Shown here: positions 22,543 through 34,126 of the stretch, in pieces
Position numbering within the stretch: the first letter of the stretch is position 1
Layout: each line of letters opens with the position of its first letter
NCBI GenBank assembly: GCA_947561395.2
Contig: OX387189.1
Span: 26,288,329-26,352,328, forward strand
Source of the DNA: Buxus sempervirens
Taxonomy: Eukaryota; Streptophyta; Magnoliopsida; Buxales; Buxaceae
Length of the DNA stretch: 64,000 nucleotides
Direction of reading: 5' to 3'
Made by a program: the position numbers and the translations under genes
The notes under the pieces: generated by a model
What the model was told of the DNA's origin: nothing
The model's input: only the letters and a program-made list of their open reading frames with translations
Databases searched by the model: none

Positions 22543-23521
22543 CATTGATAAAATTTCAGATAAGAACAAAATAAAAATTATCCTCGTACATTATTAATTA
22601 ATAGTCTAATTAATCTCTTGTTAATTAGAAAATATTTATAATTTTAGTGGATTCTCCTTTTCATTTTTTTTTGTTGGGATTTGCTTATTTTGATTTTATT
22701 AGATAAGGATTTGGAATTGATCGTTTGGATTATCAAACAATATATGACTCTAAAAAATAAACATTTTTCATTTAAAAATAAAAATTTTCCCTTAATCCCT
22801 TCAAACCGTACAAAGAGATATTTTATTTAAAAAAAGGGTTCATTCCCCTAAGTCTAGACTCTAAAATAAAATTTTTTTTCCTCTTTTTCAAAATATACGA
22901 ATAATGGTAATATTTATTTGAGAATTGATCTTAAAGAAAAATAGAAAATTTCTCTACTTTATTACTTATTAATTATATAATTATAAGATAATATATGAAT
23001 AATGGTAAGTCTGAATTAATTAAAATTTTGTTAAATATGTAATTGAGGTTTAAATTATAATTAAGGATTATATAAGAATTTTGTTTGATCTGTTTTATTT
23101 TATTTAATTGAAATTCTTTTAGATAAGAATAATTAAATTCTATATAATTTAATAGGATTTTATTAGACAGAAATAACATAAAGTAAAGGTAATTTTGAAA
23201 TTAAATATTTAGTTATAAGTATAAATTATTTATTTAAAATTCTTTAAGATAAGTATGATTACAGTTTATCTAATTTAGCAGGATTCATTAGACTTACGGC
23301 AATAGCAATAATAATAATAATAATATTGAAATGAAATTTATGAGGATAAATAAAAATTATCTAACCAGATAATTTAAGTAAAAAAGTAATATTGAAAATT
23401 ATCTAACGAAATCATTTTTATTTAAGCAAACAGTACTTTTGAAATTAAATATTATAGAGAAGGGTATTTTAGGTATGTGAAAATTGAAAACACTTAAGCT
23501 AGTTTGTGCTTTTTCAAAATA
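22543..23521 (-). mobile_element. Helitron-family DNA, 5' part (minus strand), truncated
   Basis: About 22895-23518 closely matches 31115-31850. Shared stretches include TGAATAATGGTAA, GATAAGTATGATTACAGTTT and TGTGAAAATTGAAAACACTT. At its right end it reaches GCTAGTTTGTGCTTTTT, the inner part of the 5' end seen intact at 31870, but the last bases are missing and a second Helitron 3' end abuts it. It is non-coding and very AT-rich. Confidence 0.5.
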
Positions 23522-24664
23522 CTAGCAATGGCAAACGTGCGTTGTACGTTGCAAATGACTTGTAGTTTTCAGCCTCATTTATTGCATGATTAATATATAT
23601 ACTGGTTTGTTTCTTTTTGTTGAAAGATCATCAGAGAGGAATTTTTAAGGATAATATGCTCTTATAAGGAAATAGTATTAGTTAGAGCCAACTAGGTCTC
23701 TTGTGTTAGCGTCATTAAAGATTTAAATAGAGAACATTTGGGTACATGTTATTTTTATGAAAGTTCTCAAGAGATGTATACCCTGCCCGCCCGGCCCCCC
23801 ATACACATTTATGGCTTTTTCTATCATTAATGGAAGCGGATCTTGGTACAAAGAATGAGGATGTGTTGTTGGGGAGTTGATTTGGGGCTTTCAAACGTGT
23901 TAGAGGTAAAGCACATAAGAGGGATGGCATAACAAAGAAAAAGCAATGATTAAAAGTGAATTGCATTAGACCAGTTCTATGCAATGAACTACACAGTACC
24001 ATGGGTCGCCTCTTCGATGGCTAGGTCTCTGCAATGAACTCACAATACCATGGGTTGTCTCTCAAACTTCAATTTGTTTCTTTTTGTTGGAATTACAATG
24101 AACTTCAATTTATATTGAATTTTTATTATGGTAGTAAATAATACATCTTGTCAACAAAATATGCTCTTATAGAAATATCTAATAAATGATATATTATTTT
24201 AAAATATTAATTTAAAATTAAAAGATATTTAAATTTTCTTTAGAGATTTATTATCCAATGAATATCATCATTATCCTTATGATAATGTTCCATAAATCTA
24301 ACTAAAGGAATTTTGTTAATTGGAATTACAAATAAAATCCTACTAAATTAGACTTCTTATTTAATATCACAGATGCAAATTGCAGTTGCTAAAGGCCTCT
24401 ATTCTCCTTTGACTATCTTGTTACTTGTTTGTTTCCCCTGCTAAAGTCATGAACTAGTAAGTAGAAGTAATTTTGGAATTACTATCTACTATCTTCTAAA
24501 ATATCAAGTCTTAATTAATTTCAAAATAATTGACCATGTAGAATTATTTTCCAATACTTATCTACTTAAAAGAATTTTAATAGAAAACATAAAAGTAAAT
24601 TAAGAATCTGATTATTATATTATTGATAGTTAAATTATTTTATTATTAATAGGTGTGTAGTTTC
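23522..24664 (-). mobile_element. Helitron-like element, 3' part (minus strand)
   Basis: The minus strand ends CTAG followed by T, with a subterminal inverted repeat (AACGT/ACGTT, plus 23534-23550). The element probably continues beyond LTR copy B at 28919-29237 and 30797-30829, where a 5' end occurs on the minus strand. Removing insertions leaves about 1.5 kb without Rep/helicase coding, hence non-autonomous. Confidence 0.5.
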
Positions 24665-24781
24665 TGTAGACACCCCAAATTGCACTAAAAAATGAGAAAA
24701 TAATTGAAAATATTAATTGGGATTTGAAACAGGTCAAAAATGCATAAAATTCAATCATTTAAGCAGTGCTCGTATTGTACC

Positions 24782-24872
24782 TGCGGGCTGGTCGCACCCG
24801 AATTTTATATACGGACATATCGCGCCCGTAATAAGAATGCGGACACCGCTTGCCCGCAATGTATATACGGGC
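24782..24872. repeat. Hairpin array of copy B: exact 28-bp period, 7-nt centres
   Basis: Units start at 24782, 24810, 24838 and 24866. Each is a 7-nt arm, 7-nt centre, 7-nt arm and 7-nt spacer. Unit 2 is TACGGAC/GCCCGTA, unit 3 TGCGGAC/GCCCGCA, unit 1 TGCGGGC with a more decayed partner; unit 4 keeps only its left arm TACGGGC. The stems share no sequence with copies A, C and D apart from a GGC-type inner edge. Confidence 0.75.
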
Positions 24873-25072
24873 ACAGGAGATTTGTGCGAATTTTATCCTT
24901 GCTCGATTTCTGAGCCTTATCTGCATCCAAATATCTCTCTAGGTGATTGAATTTATTTATTTATTTATTCGAATTATCCTTGTTGGCCATGGATGGGCAT
25001 TATCCTTATTTTTAATCCAATCTGGTGGATCATGGTATATCCCTCTAGACCAGCCATACCCCTGGGTTTGCC

Positions 25073-25080
25073 TATAAATA
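25073..25080 (+). promoter_or_regulatory. TATA box of LTR copy B
   Basis: TATAAATA in the context TTTGCCTATAAATAGAGG, aligned with the TATA boxes of copies A, C and D, and about 200 bp downstream of the hairpin array. Confidence 0.65.
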
Positions 25081-26018
25081 GAGGTGAGATCCTTAAGCAA
25101 AAGGCCATTAATTTGAAGTCTAAAGAACTCCAAGTGAAGAGAGGAATCCCTGCTGCTCTGCTTGCTCAATCCAGGTAAGTCCCTTTTCCCTTTTATTTTG
25201 TCTTCAATTCTAGAAATAATCAGATCTTCTCCATTGCTGTAGAATAAGGCCTTCTAGTGCTTGTATTCCTAAACCTGCCTCCAAGTACCTCAAGAATCCT
25301 CTCTAGCCGTAAAAGGTGAAGAGAGAGCTATAGGAAAGGGGAACAGGTGGATCCTTAGAATAGCACCCCATAATCTGTTCTTATTTTCTGTAGAATAAGG
25401 CCTTTGATTGTGTTTGTATCACCAAACCTATCTCCAAGTACCTCAAGAATCCTCTCTAGCCGTAAAACGCGAAGAGAGAGCTAGGGGAAAAGAGAACAGG
25501 TGGATCCGTAGGGTAGACCCCCATGTGCTCTAATCTGTGAGATGTGGCTGCTTTGGATATCCTGCTAATGTTTTAATGATTTTATGTTGAATCTGAATGA
25601 ATCCCATGAATCTATGATGTTTATAGCATGAAATCCTTTCCTTATCTTAAAATTTGGATTTTTCACACTTTTGCACCTACAGCACTATTTTCGTGATTTT
25701 TGTGATATTAGGCTAAGATCCTGGATCTATCATGATCTATATGATAGATTTGGATTCAGAAGCTTAAAAGTAACTTCTAGGGTTTCACGATGTAGTTTTT
25801 GAGTTATTTTTCATGTTTGAGAGAAGACCTTATAGTCTAAGTTCTCCCCTTTTGATGTTCTTCATCAACGTGGGTATTTTTGATCTAATGTGAAATTTGG
25901 GCTATATCTATGTCCTGGTGTAGACACCCCAAAATTGCGCTGGAAAAATAATGAATAATTGGCAAAAATCATTCTTTCCTTTAAAACCAGCACAAAATTT
26001 GAAAAATAAGCATTTTTT

Positions 26019-26165
26019 CTTGTATCCGACAACTCAGGTCGGATACAAGCATATTCTTTCATATCCGACACAAGTCATCGGATACAAGCAAATGTTAATG
26101 TATCCGACGACATATGTCAGATACATATATGTGCTCTTGTATCCGACCTGATATGTCGGATACAA
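26019..26165. repeat. Tandem inverted-repeat array of copy C (CCGAC/GTCGG stems)
   Basis: Unit 1 is CTTGTATCCGAC, AACTCAG, GTCGGATACAAG: the same centre as copy A unit 1, with one base pair of the stem changed on both arms. Unit 4 is TTGTATCCGAC, 7 nt, GTCGGATACAA. Units 2 and 3 carry minor mismatches. CCGAC is also the core of plant DRE/CRT sites. Confidence 0.9.
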
Positions 26166-26329
26166 GCTTTTTGCTCAAAATTAAGGTTTTCCGAGAGTTT
26201 TCACTTTTTACCATCATATCTTTCATTAAAGGAGTGGAAATCTCGGAAATAGCCTTAAGGTTAAGGTTGGTGGACTCTAGACATCATTTTGTGTCTACCA
26301 TCATGCAAACCCTAACCCTAGCCTTTGCC

Positions 26330-26337
26330 TATAAATA
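26330..26337 (+). promoter_or_regulatory. TATA box of LTR copy C
   Basis: TATAAATA in the context TTTGCCTATAAATAGGAGG, 165 bp downstream of the hairpin array. Confidence 0.65.
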
Positions 26338-28387
26338 GGAGGCTCCTCCTTAAGCAAATGGCCAATAAGTTGGAGATTGAATAGCCCCGAGTGAAGAAGG
26401 GAACCGCTGCCGCACTGCTTCCAGAACCCAAGTAAGCCTAAAACCTTCTTTATTTTTCTGTCTTATATTCTAGGTTTAGTTCTTTTCTTTTACCTTTCTG
26501 TAGAATAAGGCCTATTCTTTGTGTATGCAAACCTTTCCCCTACTCAAAGTACCTCAAGATTCCCCCTAGCCGTAAAACGTGAAGGCGGGATCTAGGGGAA
26601 ATGAGAATGAGGATTGATCCTTAGTGTTAGAACCCTTTTTTGAATGGCCTTTTAATTCTATGAAAACCGTTTCATAATCAAAGTATCCCAAGATTATCTC
26701 GAAGAATCGTAAAACGGGGAGAGAGAACTAAGGGAAACGAGAATGAAACGGAACCCTAGGTTGTTGTAGAATCCCATTTGATTGATATGAATGCATGCTA
26801 TATGTTGTTATGTTATTGAAGAGTGGATTTTTACACATACACACATAGCACTTGTTTTGTCGGATTTGGCTTGTATTTTGGATCTATTGCCGTCATTGTG
26901 GTTGATCTAAAATAAATAGCCCCAAGCAATTCTGGGATGTTCATTCTCGATTTCAATCAAGTTTATTTCAAATCTGGAAGACCTCTAGGTCTAACCTCTC
27001 GGTTTTGGGCATTTTTTGTTCAACTTTAGGGTTTTTGGCATATTCTTTCCAATCGGAGGGAATGGTGAGCCAACCTTGTGCCCTATTTCTTCCTAGAGGT
27101 TCTTCAACCTTTTTTTTAAATGATTTTGATTCATATTGCACGGATCACACACACCTTATCACTGTTTTGAGTTGATTTTCTTTAAAAAGGCTGAAACTGG
27201 ACAGCAGCTGTACCCCAACTTCGGACACTCGTAACTTCATCGTCCAGATGAATTTTGGAGTGATTCTAAAGCCATGGGAAAGGTGAGGCTGTCTAGTTTA
27301 TGCCTGTAAAATTTCATCAATTTTTATGAAGTGGATTTTTGACACCTCTCAGTCGAAGTTGATAGGTCAGTTCAGGTTTGATTGTAGAACCTGTCACTTT
27401 GACTGAACGCCATGTGTTCGTTTTAAGCCCGATTCGAGTGATTCTTGTCTCTGTGTTTTCCTATACAAAGTCTAATTTCAAATCCAGTTGGTTTCATAAT
27501 TTTTTGACTCCATTTGTGTCGTGGGTCACAGATTTACTCAAAAGTGCTCAACAGTACTTTTCTGGGTTAATTTGTGATCCTCGGGACCTGTTCAGGAGGT
27601 CACCCAAGGCACATCCGAATGAATTTTTGTATGAAGCTAGTTTCATTTGAAAGATGGCTCTACATACTTAATTCATGCCAAATTTCATGGATTTATATGG
27701 AGCTAATTTGTTTAAATGAATTTCCAAAGTTGCCCACTTATCACTTTTAACTATCTCCAGCAGCAGATTTCAAAGGAGAATAACTCCTAGGATTTTAACC
27801 GGAATTGATTGAAAATTTGCATGAGTCTTCTATTTATCATAACCTTTCAAATGGATTTGGTTTGATTTAATTTAAATTAGATTTGAATGATTTCAAGACA
27901 AATGACTCTATCTTTTACCGAATTTTCCGGATTTGACTCAACTTGGTTTTGTGCAATTTTTGCTTTGATTTTCATCTATTGGTGATATTTCAGAAGTGAT
28001 ATTGACATAAAAGAGGATCTGGAATTCATTTGGATTTCTCATGTGAAGGTACCACATATTTGTTTAATCCTTTTTCAAGGTTTTTGATGATTTTAGCAAG
28101 CTTTCTCATTTTTTTAGCATGAACAACACTTGGCAACCACCTTGTGTGGGTGAATGGGGGTGCCTAACACCTTCCCTCGTTCATAATCTAATCCCTTTAC
28201 CCATCTCTGGATTTGATTTTCAAGTAGAGTTATTTTTACTCTAGATTTGTCTTTTGGCTTATTTTAAATCTTTTGGTGTCCATTCACACCCAAAAATTGA
28301 ATGGTGGCGACTCTCCCATATTTTCGTTGAGCCCGTGTGACAACGGAGGGGAATCATCTCGGTGATTTTTCCATGTCTCACACCTGG

Positions 28388-28913
28388 ACTGTTCAAGTTC
28401 AATTCTGAAATATTTCATAAAAATAATATTTTTTCTAGATTTCCAGAATTTAACTTGAAGCCAGATTTTTGAAGTTTTCACTTTAGATTTGTTTTCTTTA
28501 TTTTGATTTCAGTCAATCATGAAGCCCAAATAAATGGCTCTTGTTTTCATAAGGAGTATCCAGAATTAATTAAATCATTCATATGGAAAAAAGCCATACA
28601 TTCTTTTATTTTTCTTTTACTTTTGTTTTGATTAGCAAGCCTTTTTTCCTTTGAAGAACATGAACAATACCTGGCAACCACCTTGTGTGGATGAATAGGG
28701 GTGCCTAACACCTTTCCCTGTTCATAACCTAATCCCCTTACCCATCTTTGGTTGTTTTTTTATAGGGTTATTTTTACCCTAAATTTGCCTTTTTGTGCTT
28801 ATTTGAAATTTTGGTGTCCATTCACACCTAAACAGAATGGTGGCGACTCTGTGTTTTTTACCAATCCCGCGTGATGATTAGGAAGTCATTAAATTGATTT
28901 TCCATGTCTCATA
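28388..28913 (+). mobile_element. Long LTR copy B, right part
   Basis: Completes copy B, with TGGCGACTCT at 28841-28850 and the slightly decayed terminus CATGTCTCATA at 28913, followed by the TSD GTTTC (28914-28918). Confidence 0.8.
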
Positions 28914-28918
28914 GTTTC

Positions 28919-29237
28919 TAATAATTATTGTAGATAAGTATTAAATTATGGACCTATATTAATAAATCACTAACTAATTTACCTCAAACCTCTAAGCAAT
29001 ATCAAAAATAAAATGTATTTATTTCTATTATATAGAAATAAATTATTAAATGTTACTTATCTATCTCATGTAGATAATTTATTTATCTACATATTTGATA
29101 TTCTGAAAAATATTAGTTTATCCCAATTAAATATTTAATTTTATGTTTCTTATTCAAATTACTTTAAGAGGATAAGTATGGGAAATTGAAGACTATATAG
29201 GAGGATATTTTAGGTATGTAAAAATTAAAAACACTTA
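28919..29237 (-). mobile_element. Helitron-family DNA, continued
   Basis: AT-rich sequence ending in GTATGTAAAAATTAAAAACACTTA, the same 5'-proximal block seen at 23475 and 31820. It is the continuation of the element that starts at 23522, interrupted here by the Harbinger-type insertion; it resumes at 30797. Confidence 0.45.
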
Positions 29238-30793
29238 GGGTACGTTTGGATGACAAGAATTCAAATATACATGTGAATTGAAATGCATATGAATTATAAA
29301 TCTTATGATTTTCAATTCCTATGTATTAAAATTCTACTGTTTGGTTGGTATTAGGGAATTCAAAATTTTTTCTTTATATCTTACGTAATGCTTACATATA
29401 TCAAAACATATATAATTTGAGCTAACATTGTATTAATTTTATTTATTTCTTATCTTTGAGTTTCTTTCACTCTAGAAAAGATTCTCTATATATGTTTTCT
29501 CTCTCTATAATTTTCTTTTTTTATCTCTTTAAAAAGGATTTCTTGAGGATTCTCTTTCTAGAGTATTTTAAATTCCTATGTATTAAAATCTTTTTCTAAA
29601 AAGAGTTCCTTTTAGGATTCTCTCACTCTAGAAAGGATTTTTTCTATTTATGTTTTCTCTATGTATAATTCTCTGTCTAGAAGATTTTATCTCTCTATGA
29701 TTCTCTTTCTAGAGTATTTTCTCTCTCTAAAATTCTCTCTTTAAAGAATTTTTACTCTAGAAATCATTTTCTCTATATAGGTTTCTCTCTATAAGATTCT
29801 CTTTCTAGAAAGTTCTCTCTCTAAAATTCTCTAGAGAATTTTCACTCTAGAAAAGATTTTTTATGAGTTTTCACTCTATATCTCTCTCTATAAGATTTTA
29901 TCTCTCTAGGATTCTCTTTCAAGAGTGTTCTCTCTCTAAAATTCTCTCTTCAGAGAATTTTCACTCTAGAATTTTCTCCAGATATTCGTTCTTCAAAGCA
30001 TTTTCTTCTTTCTATAGTTATCTATTTTCTCTCTCTAGAACCCTTCCCTTTCTAGAGTTTCTCTCTCTAGAACCCTTTCTCTAGACTTTCTTTTAAGTCA
30101 TTCCTTTCTCTAAAATTCTCTCTTTAGAGAATTTTCTCTCTATAATTCTCTTTCTAGAAAATTTTCTCTCTAGGATTCTCTTTTTAGAGTATTATCTCTC
30201 TCTAAAATTCTCTCTTTAGAATTTTCACTTTAGAATTTTCTATAGATTGTATTTCTCTAAAGCATTCTCTTGTTTCTATAGTTCTCTATTTTCTCTCTCT
30301 AGATCATTTTCCTTCTCTTTCTAAAGTTTTCTCTCTCTAGAACCTTCTCTCTAGATCTTCTCTTTAAAGTATTGCTCACTCTAAAATTCTCTCTAGAACC
30401 TTCTTTTTCTCTATTTAGAGTCCCCCTCTAGAATTTTCTTTCAAGGTTTTCTCACTTTAGAGCATTCCACTCTCTTTCTAGAGTTTTCTCTCTCTAAATT
30501 TAAATATTAAATTATACTTTGATCAACTACATTTCTTATGTTATGGAAAAAAAATGAAAATGAGCCCTCTTGCAAAAAATCAATGATAATAAAATTCTTA
30601 TGTTTAATGAGAATTGTAAAAAACACCTCATAGGTATAAATTGTAATTCTCATGAACCATGAGAATTGGGTGTCTTTTTTTTCTCACGTGAATTTTAATT
30701 CTCATGGGAATTGGTCAACCAAACACAAGAATTGAAATTCTGAGCCGCGAATTCCAATTCCTACCCTCCAATTCTCGTGATCCAAACGTACCC
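29238..30793. mobile_element. PIF/Harbinger-type non-autonomous element, TSD TTA (1556 bp)
   Basis: The ends are inverted: GGGTACGTTTGGAT at the left and ATCCAAACGTACCC at the right, with pairing continuing imperfectly into AGAATT. The 3-bp TSD TTA (29235-29237 and 30794-30796) fits PIF/Harbinger. It interrupts the Helitron block cleanly: ACACTTA on the left continues as AAGGTAGTTTGTG on the right. No transposase or Myb-like frame is visible; the centre is a C/T-rich array. Confidence 0.8.
29440..30500. repeat. C/T-rich irregular array of TCTCTCTAGAA-type motifs
   Basis: About 1 kb of the Harbinger-type element consists of recurring TTCTCTCTCTAAAATTCTCT and CTCTAGAA motifs, many containing the palindrome TCTAGA. 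No fixed period is evident. Pyrimidines dominate the plus strand throughout. Confidence 0.85.
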
Positions 30794-30796
30794 TTA

Positions 30797-31870
30797 AGGT
30801 AGTTTGTGATTTTAATAGTAAAATATTGATTGATTTGAAAACTATTTATAAATATTAAATATTGAAGCCATGCACGTTTTGTGGATTTGTGTTTAAGAAT
30901 ATTGAATCTATGTTTTGATAATTGTTGGAGAAGCTAGAGTTGTAATGTGGTAAGATTTTATTGGAGAAAGACTCTACACGACAATAATAAAGAAGTTTAG
31001 ATGTTTAATTGATGTTAAATATGTAGAATTAAAGATCATAGAGAAGGACATTTTAGGTACGTGAAAATTGAAAACACTTAAGGTAGTTCGTGCTTTTAAT
31101 AGTAGTATATATATGAATAATGGTAATGTTTATTTGAGAATTGATATTAAATAAATATAGAAAATTTCTCTACTTTATTACTTATTAATTTAAATAAATC
31201 TCTTATTAATTATATAATTATAAGATGATATAAGAATAATGGTAAGTTTGAATTAATTAAAATTTTGTTAAATAAATAATTGAGGTTTAAATTATAATTA
31301 AGGATTATATAATAATTTTTTTTGATATGTTTTATTTTATTTAATTGAAATTATTTTAGATAGTTATAAGTATTGTGGAATTATATTTTCTAGAAAAATG
31401 TGTAAATGCACGAAATCATCATTATTAATAATTTAGGTTGATATTATTTAATCAAAATTCTTTTACATAAGAATAATTAAATTATACATAATTTAGTAGG
31501 ATTTTATCAGACGGAAATAACATAAAGTAAAGGTAATTTTGAAATTAAATATTTAATTATAAGTATAAATTATTTATTTAAAATTCTTTAAGATAAGTAT
31601 GATTACAGTTTATCTAATTTAGTGGGATTCATTAGACTCACGGACAATAGAAAAAAAAAAAATAATAATAATAATAATATTGAAATTAAATTTATAAGGA
31701 TAAGTAAAGATTATTTAACCAATAAAAAAGTAATATTGAAATTATCTAACTAAATCATTTTTGTTCAAGTAAAAAGTACTTTTGAAATTAAATATTGTAG
31801 AAAAGAATATTTTAGGTATGTGAAAATTGAAAACACTTAAGCTAGTTCGTGCTTTTAATAGTAGTATTGA
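30797..31870 (-). mobile_element. Helitron-family DNA with 5' ends (minus strand)
   Basis: At 31870 the minus strand begins TCAATACTACTATTAAAAGC preceded by A, the expected A|TC Helitron 5' junction. Similar but altered 5' ends lie near 30829 and 31100. Sequence 31115-31850 repeats 22895-23518. Several related copies therefore lie head to tail. All are non-coding. Confidence 0.5.
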
Positions 31871-33502
31871 TATAGATATAGATATTTATTAAAATAATAT
31901 TTTAATACATTAAGGGCTGTGTCTGGGTGTGTTGGGTTAAACCCTAACCTGCTCCAAACCCAAATTTGGCAATACCACCCATTAGGATTAGAGGCAAGTC
32001 GGTTACCCATTTAAACCGCTTCATTGCATCCATAGTCGCAACAAAAATTGAAAATAAATAAATAAAAATCTGTAAAACCCAATTTAAGTAAGAGTGGGTT
32101 CCATCCATCCCATGATCGTACAGACTTTCGTTATTGCTTGTAGAGATTACTTATCTTCTAAAGTTGGTAAGAGGATTATTACCAAAAAAAAAAAAAAAAG
32201 AATTTGGTAAGAGGGTTTGATTTTTTCCATTTTTCTAAGATTTCGAACAATTTAAGGTAGGTCTAAATGGACGGCTTAAGGGTAAGTGGATAGCGACATT
32301 GGAGAGGATATTTATAGGTCAAAGGTGGGCATCTAATTAGGTCAACTTGGAAATTTTGAAAGCATTATTTTTGGAATAGGATGGAATTTCCTAGATTTTC
32401 CCACAGTTTCAACTCTAGACGCAGCCTAAATGTTGATAAGGCATCTTGCATTTAATCTTACCAAAAATAAAAGAGTCATCTTGCATTTAAGGGATGACCT
32501 TGGAAGGGGTAGGACTTAATTTTACATCATCATTAAGGGAAGTGATTAAGAAGCCATCTATTTTGATTGTCCATCTTGCCACAAAAGATTCTACCTTTTA
32601 TAGCTTTATTAATAAAGGCCACAAGGATACGATTATGATGAAAGGGGGACGATGCTGGATCCAAGTACATGAGAATTTGTCAAACGATAAATTTGCTAGC
32701 GAGTTAGCTGTATGAAATGTCTGCACATCTCCAGAAGCTCCATTCCAAGTCCTTAATTGTAAGTTCCATGGAAATTCTGAATTTTCGGATGTGAACTCAA
32801 ATATGAGATGCTAAGCATATGATGTCTCTTATGATGTGAGACACTACGTAACTAATATTGTTTATAACAACTGCAAATACCTCTCCTAAGGTTTTTTAAG
32901 TGACACCAACTTCCTTCTTAGTTCTATTATCTGCTACATGTGGCCTCGTTTTGTACCCGTACATGTTATTCGATTTTGATTGTCCTGTAACTAATTTATC
33001 CTTTTATTAAGTAAAATTTTCAAATTTTATTATTTTAAATAAATGTCAATTAGGGATAAAACAGAATGAAATCATTTATTCCCGCCTGTATGAGACGTGC
33101 AACATCTCATGGCCTATGATTTTTCAATGTGAAAAGTCATTTCAAAATGAAGAATGTGAAAAGTCTTTTCAATATGAAAAATCTTTTCAAATAGGTAGTA
33201 ATGTTTACCGTAGGCTCCTACGCAAACGATTTCATTTTGGATAAAACGGTCAAATTTTCATTGTTGTCGATTATACAACTTTGACAAGGGAGGTTAGTGT
33301 CATTTCAAAAACCTTTAAGGGATATATTTGCATGTGTCAAGAGACAAGTTTTTAGAAGGTCATGTTATATGCCCACCACCCAACTGAACCATGGTGAAGA
33401 AAGAGACTAATGGCTGATGTCTTTCCTTAACATAATTGTGTGGTTAAAAACCACTTTAATAAAGTGGACTATGCCAAACATTTATCCAAAAGTGGACAAC
33501 CA
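31871..33502. other. Intergenic, no gene seen
   Basis: AT-rich intergenic DNA. A GC-richer patch at about 31915-32040 (GGGTTAAACCCTAACC) resembles decayed hAT ends. A micro-insertion lies at 32175-32203. The open frame at 32494-32715 has no recognisable domain. Confidence 0.35.
32164..32214 (+). mobile_element. Micro-insertion: LINE tail of 29 bp between 11-bp duplications
   Basis: TTGGTAAGAGG at 32164-32174 and 32204-32214 flanks ATTATTACC plus a run of A. It looks like a LINE insertion truncated to the last bases before poly(A). Confidence 0.6.
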
Positions 33503-33888
33503 TAAACAATGCAAGCGTCCTTGTTGCGAACGTGTAATGGACCAAGGTTTTCAATTTTGATTTTGATGGATGTGCCGATCCCTGAAAAAATTGGCACGCC
33601 GAAAAAATCATAAAGGCAAAAAATTGGAAAAAAAAATGATTTTTTTTTATTCTGTCGAAATTTCGCCAGCACGCCGCAAAAAATCGTTGATGAAAATTAA
33701 AAAAAAAAATTTTTTTTCTCTTTATCGCTTGTTTTGGCCCGTTTCACTCTGCACGCCGCCACATTTCGTCAGCACGCCGCAAAAAATTGGTCGATTTTCA
33801 AATCAGCGTTTTTTTGTGTCGAAACGCATCGATACTTGAAAAAAATTGATTTTTCGGTGGCACACCGCCCAAGTGCCCCCCATTGTTT
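33503..33888. repeat. Possible MITE with repeated GCACGCCG-AAAAAAT motif
   Basis: ATAAACAATG near 33503 and CATTGTTTAT near 33888 form a 10-bp inverted pair. Inside, GCACGCCG followed by an A run recurs at about 33594, 33670 and 33774, with variants at 33752 and 33861. No clear TSD was found. Confidence 0.4.
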
Positions 33889-34074
33889 ATGAATCCTGAC
33901 AATAGAGAGTTAGGTCAGTGTGGCTTCTTCTTTGCCTTTCTTTGTCAAAAAAATTGAGATGTTCTCTTTCCAAGACTTACTTTGACGCAAAGGTTTGACT
34001 CCCCAACAATAGCATCAAATCAATATATCTTCTTGAATAATGATAAATCAACAAGAGAGAAAAAAATTTAAAAT

Positions 34075-34126
34075 GATGGAAATTGATTTTTTTTTTTTTT
34101 TGGGTAAATAAAAGATGGAAATTGAT
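34075..34126 (-). mobile_element. Micro-insertion: 26 bp between 13-bp duplications
   Basis: GATGGAAATTGAT at 34075-34087 and 34114-34126 flanks a T run followed by GGGTAAATAAAA; on the minus strand the insert ends TTTACCC plus poly(A). Confidence 0.7.

Larger units (their letters stand above)
24665..25918 (+). mobile_element. Long LTR copy B, left part (interrupted by copy C)
   Basis: Begins TGTAGACACCCCAAATTGCAC; the TSD GTTTC is at 24660-24664 and again at 28914-28918. It carries a divergent hairpin array (24782-24872), TATAAATA at 25073-25080 and a CAG|GTAAGT donor at 25175. A segment with TCTAGCCGTAAAA, CTCAAG and AGAGAGAGCTA motifs is repeated in tandem at about 25230-25350 and 25390-25510. 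Copy C is inserted at 25919 in the same orientation. Without copy C this LTR is about 1.8 kb. Confidence 0.8.
25919..28382 (+). mobile_element. Long LTR copy C (solo LTR, 2464 bp), inserted in copy B
   Basis: Starts TGTAGACACCCCAAAATTGC and ends CATGTCTCACA with a perfect 5-bp TSD CCTGG (25914-25918 and 28383-28387). It carries the hairpin array at 26019-26165, a telomere-like CCCTAACCCTA, TATAAATA at 26330-26337, and a GTAAGC donor at 26432. A TGGCGACTCT motif lies at 28305-28314, 69 bp before its right end. No internal domain exists, so it is a solo LTR or an LTR-only derivative. Open frames within it are short and unrelated to retroelement proteins. Confidence 0.9.
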
